Part shown: one piece after another, positions 1-7,931 of the stretch | How the letters are laid out: the number at the start of each line of letters is the position of its first letter | Position numbering within the stretch: the stretch's first letter is position 1 | DNA from: a virus | Virus record (IMG/VR): IMGVR_UViG_3300020572_000044 | Span: 1-22,967 of that record | Length of the DNA stretch: 22,967 bases | Reading direction: 5' to 3' (one strand) | Program-made: the position numbers and the translations under genes | The notes under the pieces: generated by a model | The model's input: the letters and a program-made list of their open reading frames with translations, nothing else | The model's database searches: none | Told to the model about the DNA's origin: nothing

Positions 1-1
1 G

Positions 2-364
2 ACAATAATACAAAAAGTACAATCGAATCAAATTTGCCTAACACTTCAGGAGAAAACAACGATTGATATTCCAAAAAATTATTTATTTAGGTTTATTTCA
101 GAACAAAATAGGGTTGAATACAAATGTTATTTAACTGATATTTCTATTTCACCATCACGATTTAACCTATTTAATTTTATTGAATCAACAAATTTGACTT
201 TAAAACTTGGAGATTATATTTTAAAGGTGTATCAAATGCCAAACGGCGGAAGTGTTGACTATACACTTGGTAATCTTTGCGAAATAACAAAATGTAAAGT
301 GATTACAACGCCCACTTCAACGAGTGCTTATAATGCTATAATAACATCACAAATTTATGATTGA
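2..364 (+). CDS. Phage structural protein, 3' part (5' end outside window)
   Basis: Frame 2 is open from the first base to a TGA at 362-364 and gives about 120 residues; frame 1 has several stops here. No in-frame ATG occurs before about 235, so the start lies upstream. The visible part (FRFISEQNRVEYKCYLTDIS, then NLTLKLGDYILKVYQ) has the beta-rich pattern of small virion proteins that I associate with tail or baseplate genes in Bacteroidota phages; that link is from memory of the pattern only. The stop overlaps the portal ATG (357) by 8 bases, which suggests translational coupling. Confidence 0.7.
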   Translation, partial: TIIQKVQSNQICLTLQEKTTIDIPKNYLFRFISEQNRVEYKCYLTDISISPSRFNLFNFIESTNLTLKLGDYILKVYQMPNGGSVDYTLGNLCEITKCKVITTPTSTSAYNAIITSQIYD

Positions 365-2219
365 AAGAATTGAATTTAGGGAAGCACACATTCCAGAACC
401 TATTGAAATAACGGGAAAAAACGAGTGGATTTCGTGGGGTTCTGATAATTTGTATGCTCAATTTTTGATAGGTTTATATTATAACTCAAGTATTCATGGA
501 GGGATAATAAATTCAAAAACAAAATATATATTTTCAGATGGTATAGATTATAAAGGTGCTGATTTACAAAAGTGGGAGCTAATCAAAAAGAATGGCAACG
601 CACCTTATAGCTTTAATGAGATTGCTGCTTTTTGTGTAAAAGATTTTGAGTTATTAGATACTTTTTGCGTGTTATTTAGATTGAATCCAATTAGTAAATT
701 TTATGATATGCACCATGTTAGTGCGGAGCTTGTAAGAATTGGCGAAGATCAAGAATACTTTTTTTATTCAGAAAATTGGAAGGACAGATTACAAACATTT
801 GAAAAAACTGGCTACAAAAAAATAAAAAATATAAATGATTTTCAACGTGGGGATAAAGAGGTTATGCTTTATGTATCTTCAAAGGCTAAGCAATTTCAAA
901 TGGCTAGCGGAAAATTAACAAAAAATACTTATCCAATAGTAAGCTATTCGGGTGCGATTTCTTCAATCATGGCTAGTATTGAGATGAACCAATTTAGTTA
1001 CTTTGAAGCGGTAAACTCGTTTAAAAGTGGCACATTAATATCGGTAAACAATGGGGTGCCAAACTCGGAGGATGAAAGAAAACATATTTTAAAAGAATTA
1101 AAAGAGGGTGCAACTGCTAAGAATAACCAAGGCGGTATAACAGTAATGTTTTCGGATGGTAAGGAACGTGAACCTACAATTTCGCAAATCAACAGTAACG
1201 ATATGCCACAAAGATACTTGTTGGCAAAAGAATCAATCGTTGACGATATTATGGTAGGTCATTCAGTTATTTCACCGTCTTTATTTGGTATTAAAACACC
1301 CGGTCAACTTGGTGGGGGTGCTGAGTTAGAAACTGCTTATTCTTTGTTCATTACCAACTATGCAGGGGAGCGACAAAAGACAATTATTGACGCATTTATG
1401 TATGCTGAATACTTGCTAAATGATTTTTCAGGTGATTTATTTTTTATTGATAAACCTTTGAAGTTAACTGCTGGGAATTTAGAGAATACTGTTTCAAAAA
1501 AAATAGCTGATTTAAATCCATTAATTGCTCAGGCTGTAATTTCTAAGCTCACAACAAATGAACTTCGTGCAATGGCTGGCTTGCCTTCAATAATTAATGG
1601 AGATGTAATTGCAACTGGATTTCAAGAAACCTTTTCAGATGTTTTCAATTTATTTGATGGCTATGGAAGGAATGCTTCAGATTATGAAGTGGTAAAAGAA
1701 CGTGTACAAGACGAGTATGATGAACAAAGTGAAATTGATTTTAAGGATTTTTTCGCTAGTGATTTAAGTGCTGATCAACAGAAAATTATTACAATGGTTT
1801 CAAATGGTGAAAGCTATCAAGCCATCGTAAGTGCAATTGATAAAGGTGCTTCATTTGTAACTAAGCAATTAATTGACTTAGAAGCAAAAGGAATGATTAA
1901 AGGGTGGGAAGTGACAAGCAAGGGTAATGATAATAAAGCTTCAAATTTTGAGGTTGTTTATAAATATGCTTTGCGAGATGAATTAAGCGGCCCCGTATTA
2001 ATTGCAACGTCAAGAGATTTCTGCGTACAAATGATTGAAGCCAATAAAATCTTTTCAAGGGAAGAAATAAATAAAGTAGGGGAGCAAGCACAAAATAAAG
2101 GACTTGTAGAGGATTCAAATATATGGAGGTATAGAGGGGGCTGGCTTGGGCGTACAGGTTTGCCTGCATTACCAGCTTGTAGACACGTATGGAAACAACA
2201 ATTAATTAAAAAGAAATAA
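357..2219 (+). CDS. Phage portal protein with C-terminal extension
   Basis: This 620-residue protein is probably the portal, the dodecameric ring at the capsid vertex through which DNA is packaged. It has the portal-like N-terminal half (GIINSKTKYIFSDGIDYKG, a stem region around residues 190-320 with IMASIEMNQFSYFEAVNSF, and the SPSLFGIKT...GGGAELETAY stretch near 305-330). Beyond the usual portal core there is an acidic linker (about 440-465), a possible winged-helix-like stretch (about 470-520), and a C-terminal part with FCVQMIEAN, WRYRGGW and CRHVWKQ (about 555-616). The ending resembles C-terminal motifs of minor head or morphogenesis proteins, so a portal fused to a second head function is possible. 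The start overlaps the previous gene; the next gene begins one base after the stop. Confidence 0.8.
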   Translation: MIERIEFREAHIPEPIEITGKNEWISWGSDNLYAQFLIGLYYNSSIHGGIINSKTKYIFSDGIDYKGADLQKWELIKKNGNAPYSFNEIAAFCVKDFELLDTFCVLFRLNPISKFYDMHHVSAELVRIGEDQEYFFYSENWKDRLQTFEKTGYKKIKNINDFQRGDKEVMLYVSSKAKQFQMASGKLTKNTYPIVSYSGAISSIMASIEMNQFSYFEAVNSFKSGTLISVNNGVPNSEDERKHILKELKEGATAKNNQGGITVMFSDGKEREPTISQINSNDMPQRYLLAKESIVDDIMVGHSVISPSLFGIKTPGQLGGGAELETAYSLFITNYAGERQKTIIDAFMYAEYLLNDFSGDLFFIDKPLKLTAGNLENTVSKKIADLNPLIAQAVISKLTTNELRAMAGLPSIINGDVIATGFQETFSDVFNLFDGYGRNASDYEVVKERVQDEYDEQSEIDFKDFFASDLSADQQKIITMVSNGESYQAIVSAIDKGASFVTKQLIDLEAKGMIKGWEVTSKGNDNKASNFEVVYKYALRDELSGPVLIATSRDFCVQMIEANKIFSREEINKVGEQAQNKGLVEDSNIWRYRGGWLGRTGLPALPACRHVWKQQLIKKK

Positions 2220-2220
2220 T

Positions 2221-2748
2221 ATGGAAGCTTTTTTAATTTCAACTTACAATTTAAAAAATTTAGGTTTTATTTCGCAAAATGTAGATGATACTTTATTGTC
2301 AACAATAATCATAAGGGTTCAGGATACAATGATTGAACCAATTTTAGGAACTTCACTTTTTAAGAGATTGCTTACAGGAATAACAGCAAACAATTTGACC
2401 GCAAACGAAATCATTTTGTTGAATGAATATATTACTCCAACTATTGTAGCGGCTTGCGATGTAAGGGCGGTCAAACAAACAACCTACGAAATCCGAAATA
2501 AAACAACGGGAAAAAACAACGATGAAAATATAAATTCAGTAAGTGAATCTGAATCGGTACGCCTAGAAGATACACTTAGAAAAGATTTTGAATTTTATAG
2601 AAAAAGATGTATTAATTATTTAAGTGAAAATGCCACTTTGTATCCGCTTTATTATACCTTTGCACAGTTGCAGGGGTGGATATGTGACGAAAATAACACA
2701 ATCACACCAGACAAAGGATCAACGAGTACGAATATTTATTTTATATGA
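2221..2748 (+). CDS. Head-tail connector-like protein (DUF6712-like)
   Basis: 175 residues. The sequence has the look of the DUF6712 family of Bacteroidota phages, a presumed adaptor that closes the portal side of the head: an N-terminal DDTLLSTIIIRVQDTMIEPILGTSLFKRLL helical stretch, the middle part ending in NEYITPTIVAACDVRA, and a C-terminal helical block with DFEFYRKRCINYLSEN then YPLYY. Position right behind the portal and in front of a tail-terminator-like gene fits the connector role. The function is inferred from context and the family pattern. The start overlaps nothing; the stop overlaps the next ATG by 4 bases. Confidence 0.6.
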   Translation: MEAFLISTYNLKNLGFISQNVDDTLLSTIIIRVQDTMIEPILGTSLFKRLLTGITANNLTANEIILLNEYITPTIVAACDVRAVKQTTYEIRNKTTGKNNDENINSVSESESVRLEDTLRKDFEFYRKRCINYLSENATLYPLYYTFAQLQGWICDENNTITPDKGSTSTNIYFI

Positions 2749-3431
2749 TTTTTAGTATCAATCAATTATCAAATGAATTAAAGGTTTTGAGCAATGCTCA
2801 TTATCAACTTAATTCTTTTTTCTTTGGTAGTTTTTTAGATGCCATTCAAGACAGGTCTTTGAAATATCCTTTGATGAGTGTTGATTATCAAAGCGGTCAA
2901 TTAAAAGCTTCAGGCAATAGCTTAAATCTTTTCATCGTAATTGCTGATAAACAATACAAAGACAATAGCAACTTAATAGATGTCATTAGTGACACTATGC
3001 AAGTAGCTCGTGACCTCTATAATGTTTTTACAAAGTCAAGCCATTGGCAACAAATTTTAAGAGTAGATTCTGCAAATATTAATAAATTCATTGAAAAAGG
3101 TTCTGACTTTTGCGCTGGTCACATACTTAATTTAGGAGTGACTTTGCGAGATACAAATGGAATATGTGGTTTACCGATTGAAAATTATGACCTAGCCGCT
3201 CCAATACAAGGCTCAACAATAGTCATAAATACAACTGATAAATATTTTGTTTTTGAACAATTAACACTATCTACTACATGGGTAGTTAATCACAACTTAA
3301 ATAAACATTGCGTTGTTTTGGTAACCGATGAAACAGGAGAACCTATCGAGGTTGATGTCGATTATACCAATAACAACCAAGTAATAATAAATCTAAACAT
3401 AGCAGGGAAAGGCTTTGTTTATTGTAACTAA
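2745..3431 (+). CDS. Tail terminator/completion-like protein with fibre-type C-terminal domain
   Basis: 228 residues. The first 145 or so (PLMSVDYQSGQL, then a run of beta and helix) look like a tail-completion or tail-terminator protein that joins tail tube and connector; this rests mainly on its place behind the connector gene. The last 65 residues (FEQLTLSTTWVVNHNLNK, VVLVTDETGEP, NNNQVIINL, FVYCN) match a small beta domain that in Bacteroidota phages usually closes tail fibre or baseplate proteins. The combination in one polypeptide suggests a fusion. It starts inside the stop of the previous gene (ATGA overlap). Confidence 0.45.
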   Translation: MIFSINQLSNELKVLSNAHYQLNSFFFGSFLDAIQDRSLKYPLMSVDYQSGQLKASGNSLNLFIVIADKQYKDNSNLIDVISDTMQVARDLYNVFTKSSHWQQILRVDSANINKFIEKGSDFCAGHILNLGVTLRDTNGICGLPIENYDLAAPIQGSTIVINTTDKYFVFEQLTLSTTWVVNHNLNKHCVVLVTDETGEPIEVDVDYTNNNQVIINLNIAGKGFVYCN

Positions 3432-3454
3432 GTAACTAAATAACAAATATAAAA

Positions 3455-4855
3455 ATGAGTAAAGAAAAAAAGTTTTTTGTAGACATTAATCTGCAATCCC
3501 AAAAATTAACAAATGCTGTAATCGGAACAAATTCCGATATGACAAAACAAGGAGCTATCCGTTACAACGGTTCAGACCTTGAGTATTTTGATGGAACTGC
3601 GGTTCGTGCGTTGGCTACTGCTGCTGATTTAGCTGCATTAAATGCTGAAATTGGTTTAGATTTAGCTGAATTATCCGAGCAGGTTTCTTCAATGCTTTCA
3701 AACATTGATCCAGTTGCTTTGGATTCATTTACGGAATTATTAGCGGCTTTTCAAGCGGCAGATAGCTCTTTATCTACAACAATAAGCAACCTTTCAACAG
3801 CTTCAACTTCTGCTATCAATGCTGAAACAGCTAGAGCAACTGCGGCTGAAGGTGTATTAACAACAAATTTAGCTACTGAAGTATCCAATAGAACAAGCGC
3901 TGTTTCTTCTGAAGCAACAGCGAGAGAAAATGCGGATACTACTTTACAATCCAACATCACAACTGAGGCTAACTCTAGAAGTGCTGCGGATACGACACTT
4001 CAAACGAACATAACGAACGAAGCAACTGCAAGAGCGGCGGCGGATACAACGTTAACAACTAACTTGAATGCTGAAATTTCAAGAGCAACAGCAGCGGAAG
4101 CAACTTTAACAAGTGCTGTAAGTTCTGAAGCTACAACTAGAGCTTCAGCTGATACTACTTTGACAAATGCGGTTGCAACTGTTGCTGGTAATTTAGCGTC
4201 TGAAATTACTGCTGCTAGAGCTGCTGAAGTTGCTTTGGGTGTACGTATAGATAATGTACTTTCAAATATTGATGCTGCTGCTCTTGACTCTTTGACTGAA
4301 TTACTTGCTGCATTTCAAAGTGCTGATAGTTCTTTAACAAGTGCAATCAATTCACTTGCTAGCGCTCAAACTTCTGCATTAAATGCTGAGATTGCTCGTG
4401 CTACTGCTGCTGAAGCAACTTTAACTTCTGGAGCTTCAACAATTGCGGCTAACCTTGCAACTGAGATTACAAACAGAACAACTGCTGTAAGTGCTGCAAA
4501 TGCTTCTATTTCTGCTGAAGCGTCAAGAGCTACAAGTGCTGAAGGTGTTTTAACAAGCGCAATCGCTGCTGAACAAGCTAGAGCGGAAGCGGCTGAAGCA
4601 ACAGAAATCGCTGCTCGAAATACAGCAATCGCTGCGGAAAAAACAAGCTTTACAATTGCTACAAACGCATGGACTGCTGAAGGTTCACACTACAAACACA
4701 CTTCTTCAAATCCATTTAGTGCGGATGCAACAGGACACTTTTTAGTGAGCGGTGAAAATGCTGATTTTTCTTATGAAGTTACAAACTCAAACTTTATTGT
4801 TTATTCTAACTTTATTCCTAGTGCTTCAGTAAAATGTGCTTTCAAAAAGTTTTAA
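3455..4855 (+). CDS. Long tail fibre, Ala-rich coiled-coil repeats
   Basis: 466 residues. The N-terminus (KKFFVDINLQSQKLTNAV) is a probable anchor peptide shared with the gene at 4915. Residues about 120-400 are a long series of heptad-like repeats around ARATAAEATL / SRATSAEGVL / ATARENADTTL, typical of a trimeric coiled-coil shaft. A block LSNID..ALDS.TELLAAFQ.ADSSL occurs twice (about residues 82-107 and 268-293), so the shaft grew by duplication. The C-terminus from about 400 is non-repetitive and probably forms a globular tip. Very high Ala, Ser and Thr content. It is followed by an intrinsic terminator. Role: host attachment fibre, inferred from architecture. Confidence 0.8.
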   Translation: MSKEKKFFVDINLQSQKLTNAVIGTNSDMTKQGAIRYNGSDLEYFDGTAVRALATAADLAALNAEIGLDLAELSEQVSSMLSNIDPVALDSFTELLAAFQAADSSLSTTISNLSTASTSAINAETARATAAEGVLTTNLATEVSNRTSAVSSEATARENADTTLQSNITTEANSRSAADTTLQTNITNEATARAAADTTLTTNLNAEISRATAAEATLTSAVSSEATTRASADTTLTNAVATVAGNLASEITAARAAEVALGVRIDNVLSNIDAAALDSLTELLAAFQSADSSLTSAINSLASAQTSALNAEIARATAAEATLTSGASTIAANLATEITNRTTAVSAANASISAEASRATSAEGVLTSAIAAEQARAEAAEATEIAARNTAIAAEKTSFTIATNAWTAEGSHYKHTSSNPFSADATGHFLVSGENADFSYEVTNSNFIVYSNFIPSASVKCAFKKF

Positions 4856-4876
4856 TTTAAATTTAATTATTAATTT

Positions 4877-4902
4877 AGGGGATTGAAATATATCCCCTTT
4901 TT
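4877..4902 (+). terminator. Intrinsic terminator behind the long fibre gene
   Basis: AGGGGAT (4877-4883) pairs perfectly with ATCCCCT (4892-4898) around an 8-base loop, and T residues run to 4902. It sits 21 bases after the fibre stop and 12 bases before the next ATG, so it would lower expression of the downstream adhesin genes unless it is read through. Confidence 0.7.
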
Positions 4903-4914
4903 AAAAAAACAAAA

Positions 4915-5295
4915 ATGGCAGCAATAGAAAGAAAAATATACGTAGATTATAACCTACAAAATAATAAAATATCAAATGTTCACGCTGATTTATTTAACGT
5001 GGGGATTTCAAGAAAATCAATCAATTATGCTTTGCAAGCTACTGATAATTATAAGGTAATTGAAATGAATGTTTCAAGTGCAAATACAGTCACCATTTCA
5101 GCAAGTGTATTCTCTGCTGGCAATCAAGTCGTAGTTGAACAATACGGAGCAGGTCAAACATCATTCGTAGCTGGTGCAGGAATGACTTTAAGAAGTGATT
5201 CAGGAAAATTAAAAATTAGCGCTCAATATGGAGCTTGTACAATTGTTTTCAAAAGTGCAACGGAGGCAACTATTTATGGTAATTTAACAGCTTAA
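4915..5295 (+). CDS. Small tail fibre/tip protein sharing parts with both neighbours
   Basis: 126 residues. The N-terminus KIYVDYNLQNNKISNV mirrors KFFVDINLQSQKLTNA of the 3455 fibre, a likely docking peptide. From about residue 35 to the end it is closely similar to the last 95 residues of the protein at 5300 (YGAGQTSFVAGAGMTLRSD is identical in both apart from flanks; K-VIEMNV-SANT and SAGNQV also shared). It is thus anchor plus tip domain with no shaft. Probably a minor tail-tip or receptor-binding component; biochemical function is not shown by the sequence. The leader is A-rich and lies just behind a terminator. Confidence 0.6.
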   Translation: MAAIERKIYVDYNLQNNKISNVHADLFNVGISRKSINYALQATDNYKVIEMNVSSANTVTISASVFSAGNQVVVEQYGAGQTSFVAGAGMTLRSDSGKLKISAQYGACTIVFKSATEATIYGNLTA

Positions 5296-5299
5296 GAAA

Positions 5300-6469
5300 A
5301 TGGCATATAAAGTATACGCAAAAGGTAACTATCTGATATTACAGGATACTATCACAAATGAATTTTTTGAGGATGCGAAAGCAAATGTTTTAGTAAGAAA
5401 ATTGCTCGTTGCGGATACTTCTTATTCATTTACTTTTAAAGGTGGCACACCACAGATTAACAATGTGGCTTTGTCAGACCTTAAACAATTTGACGGAAGT
5501 GCGTGGGTTTCGGCTGCGGCTTTTGAAACTTTTATATTTTCAAATACGGGTTTTAATCCAGTTAGTCAGGAGCAACTAACGGACGTACAAACTGCTCTAA
5601 ACAACCTACAAGTTCAAAGTGGTGTAAGTTCATTCAACTTAGATCCCGTACTTTCTACTCAAAACAATCCACAAACTCCAAACGTTGGTGATCGTTATTT
5701 GATTGGTATAAATCCAACGGGTGACTGGATTGGTAAAGCTAACTATTTAGCTGAAGGCAACGGAACGGGATGGATTTATACCACTCCAATAAATGACATG
5801 ATTATTGTTGATACTTCGACTGATATAACATTTAGATACAATGGGACATCATGGGTACAATGGGGAGCTTCAAGTATTTTGCAAAATGGTAATAGGCTAG
5901 CGGCTACAATGACCATTGGAACAAATGATAATTATGGCGTTAAGATTAAAACAAATAATATTACAAGATTAACAATTGCAACTACTGCAATCACCGCTTC
6001 TTTACCTTTAGTTTTAAGCCAAGAAACACTAAACACTTTAGTTTATTTGGATGGATCAAAAGCTATTCGCTCATTATCAACTGCAACGTATCCTGATATA
6101 ACAGAACTTAGTTATGTGAAAGGTGCAACGTCAAGTATTCAAACTCAGTTAAATGCTAAATCCCCTCTTAATGTAACTTTAGATCGGAAGACAGCCTCTT
6201 ATACCTTAGTAGCTGGAGACAATGGCAAAGTAATTGAAATGAACGTAGCAAGTGCAAACACGTTAACTGTCAATACGGGCTTGTTTAGTGCGGGTAATCA
6301 AGTTTTGATTTCTCAGTATGGAGCAGGTCAAACTTCATTTGTCGCTGGTGCAGGAATGACACTAAGGAGTGACGGTGGAAAGTTGAAAATCGGTACTCAA
6401 TTTTCTTTAGCAACTTTAATATTTATTAGCGCAACCGAGGCGTATTTAACAGGAAACTTAATATTATGA
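5300..6469 (+). CDS. Tail fibre protein with DUF2793-like domain and tip domain
   Basis: 389 residues. The N-terminal 75 residues (DTITNEFFEDAKANVLVRKL) look like a fibre base domain. Residues about 122-190 (TPNVGDRYLIGINPTGDWIG, then GNGTGWIYTTPINDM) fit the DUF2793-like domain found in phage fibres. A region with SYVKGATSSIQTQLNAK (about 272-288) resembles the short helical linker common before fibre tips. The last 95 residues repeat the tip domain of the gene at 4915. It starts 4 bases after the previous stop and overlaps the next gene by 4 bases. Likely a host-binding fibre. Confidence 0.7.
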   Translation: MAYKVYAKGNYLILQDTITNEFFEDAKANVLVRKLLVADTSYSFTFKGGTPQINNVALSDLKQFDGSAWVSAAAFETFIFSNTGFNPVSQEQLTDVQTALNNLQVQSGVSSFNLDPVLSTQNNPQTPNVGDRYLIGINPTGDWIGKANYLAEGNGTGWIYTTPINDMIIVDTSTDITFRYNGTSWVQWGASSILQNGNRLAATMTIGTNDNYGVKIKTNNITRLTIATTAITASLPLVLSQETLNTLVYLDGSKAIRSLSTATYPDITELSYVKGATSSIQTQLNAKSPLNVTLDRKTASYTLVAGDNGKVIEMNVASANTLTVNTGLFSAGNQVLISQYGAGQTSFVAGAGMTLRSDGGKLKIGTQFSLATLIFISATEAYLTGNLIL

Positions 6470-7275
6470 TATTATCTACACATGGAATTATAGGGAGCAG
6501 TGTAACAGTTGCGAGCGGTGATGCTGATGCACTTGCATTTATTACAGCCGCTGGAATTACGGATACTACTCAAAAAAGTGCTATAAACACTTTGGTAACT
6601 GATTTAAAAACTGCAAATATTTGGACTAAAATGAAAGCACTTTATCCATTTGTTGGGGGTACAGCGGCTTCACATAGGTTCAACTTGAAAGACCCTAGAA
6701 CAGTTAATGCAGCGTTTTATTTAGATTTTATTGGTGGTGGTACGCATAGCTCAAATGGTTATTTACCAAATGGCACAACCGCTTATGCCAATACTAAGCT
6801 TATCCCTTCATCTTTAAACAACTACAATAGCCATTTATCTACATATAGCAGGTCACAAAGTTTAAACAGTGGTATTGATATTGGTGCTATTCAAGAAGGA
6901 AATTATTATTTACAAGTATATAGCGCTGGTTTATCTGGTTCAAGAGCAAGTCTTCAGAGAAATGATTCAGATTTTGCTGTTTTTACAAATGTGTTAACAA
7001 CGGGTCATTATATAGGTCAGATATTAAGCCAGTCAAATAGTAAGATATATAAAAATGGCGTTTTAAGAAATACTAATACAACTACTAATTCAATTACATT
7101 ACCTACATCTTCAGCTGTCTATATAGGGTCAGCCAATATAAATGGAACAGCTGGGGCTTACTCAAATCGAGAGTCAGCATTTGCCTCAATTGGTGATGGC
7201 TTAACAGATGGAGAATCAACAGCATTTTATACAGCCGTTCAAGCATACAACACAACTTTAAATAGACAAGTATAA
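6466..7275 (+). CDS. Phage adhesin-like protein, probable lectin-type beta-sandwich
   Basis: 269 residues. The opening segment ADALAFITAAGITDTTQKSA followed by NTLVTDLK and ALYPFVGGTAASHRFNLKDP is a recurrent pattern in hypothetical tail-cluster proteins of Bacteroidota phages. The rest is beta-rich with IYKNGVLRNT and SSAVYIGSANING, which recall concanavalin/LamG-type jelly-roll proteins that bind glycans, and DGLTDGESTAFYTAVQAYN at the end, typical of that group. Receptor binding is an inference from fold impression and position in the fibre cassette. Confidence 0.6.
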   Translation: MILSTHGIIGSSVTVASGDADALAFITAAGITDTTQKSAINTLVTDLKTANIWTKMKALYPFVGGTAASHRFNLKDPRTVNAAFYLDFIGGGTHSSNGYLPNGTTAYANTKLIPSSLNNYNSHLSTYSRSQSLNSGIDIGAIQEGNYYLQVYSAGLSGSRASLQRNDSDFAVFTNVLTTGHYIGQILSQSNSKIYKNGVLRNTNTTTNSITLPTSSAVYIGSANINGTAGAYSNRESAFASIGDGLTDGESTAFYTAVQAYNTTLNRQV

Positions 7276-7490
7276 TGAAAGTAAGACAATTAACAACAGA
7301 GCAAAAAGACTTATTAATCGGTCAAACATTTGACGGAGTTCAATACTTTAATCCAACTTTGGACGCAGATGGCAATTGGTTTATTTCAAATGAAGAAGTA
7401 AACGGATGCACTCATGAGGGTGTTTCTGAATGGATACATGAACTTGAAGAAATTGACCATAATCCAATTATAAATGAAGCGTTTAATTAA
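7275..7490 (+). CDS. Small acidic protein of the tail-fibre cluster, unknown function
   Basis: 71 residues. The sequence (LTTEQKDLLIGQTFDGVQYF, then FNPTLDADGNWFISNEEV) resembles small conserved proteins found next to fibre genes in Bacteroidota phages; I do not know a function. The start codon shares a base with the stop of the adhesin gene (7275), and its 3' end overlaps the next ATG by 17 bases, so it is surely part of the same transcript. A fibre chaperone role is conceivable but unsupported. Confidence 0.65.
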   Translation: MKVRQLTTEQKDLLIGQTFDGVQYFNPTLDADGNWFISNEEVNGCTHEGVSEWIHELEEIDHNPIINEAFN

Positions 7491-7665
7491 TCGTTGGAAC
7501 GCACCAACGCCTGCTTTCTGGCTTAAAGTTCAGAAGTTAGGAATAGTTGCAGGGAGTTTGGGAGTGGTGTTTATCGCTCCCCCTTTTGGCATGGCTGTAC
7601 TTGGTGGCTATCTTATAGCTACGGGTTCTGTAATAGGAGTTTTATCACAACTTACAATAAAATGA
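7474..7665 (+). CDS. Small membrane protein, holin candidate
   Basis: 63 residues: a short basic amphipathic head (MKRLINRWNAPTPAFWLKVQK), then two hydrophobic segments (about 22-37 and 39-60) separated by a Pro/Gly turn (APPFG). Size, topology and place between fibre and lysis enzyme genes fit a holin that permeabilises the inner membrane at the end of infection. No family-specific motif was recognised. It overlaps the next gene by 4 bases. Confidence 0.55.
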   Translation: MKRLINRWNAPTPAFWLKVQKLGIVAGSLGVVFIAPPFGMAVLGGYLIATGSVIGVLSQLTIK

Positions 7666-7931
7666 AAATGGAAATGTATAATTATATTTTGACTGGCTTA
7701 ATTGCTATAATTTCGTACTTTTTAAAGTGCGTAATAACTGAACATAAGCAGATGCAAAAAGAGGTTGTTGAACTTAGGAACAAAGTAGACCTCACACACC
7801 AAGCGAGCGAGATAAAGATACATAACATTGAAAAAGATTTACAAAATAGTTTGAAAGATTTAAACAAAAAAATAGATCATCTTACAACTTGCATTGATAA
7901 ATTATTTGAAATAAGCAGAAACCATGGTTAG
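7662..7931 (+). CDS. Membrane-anchored coiled-coil protein, lysis accessory candidate
   Basis: 89 residues. One N-terminal membrane span (YNYILTGLIAIISYFLKCVI, about 5-24) is followed by a long charged coiled coil (QKEVVELRNKVDLTHQ through NIEKDLQNSLKDLNKKIDHL). This layout is seen in XhlA-type holin partners and in inner-membrane spanin subunits. Position between a holin candidate and the lysis enzyme supports a lysis role, without a decisive motif. The stop overlaps the next ATG by 8 bases. Confidence 0.55.
   Translation: MKMEMYNYILTGLIAIISYFLKCVITEHKQMQKEVVELRNKVDLTHQASEIKIHNIEKDLQNSLKDLNKKIDHLTTCIDKLFEISRNHG

Noticed and set aside
3751-3960. Minus-strand open frame of 69 codons inside the long fibre gene
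   Set aside because: It is the mirror of the Ala/Thr-rich repeats on the + strand and has no promoter or partner; all other minus-strand frames in the window are also shadows of + strand genes.
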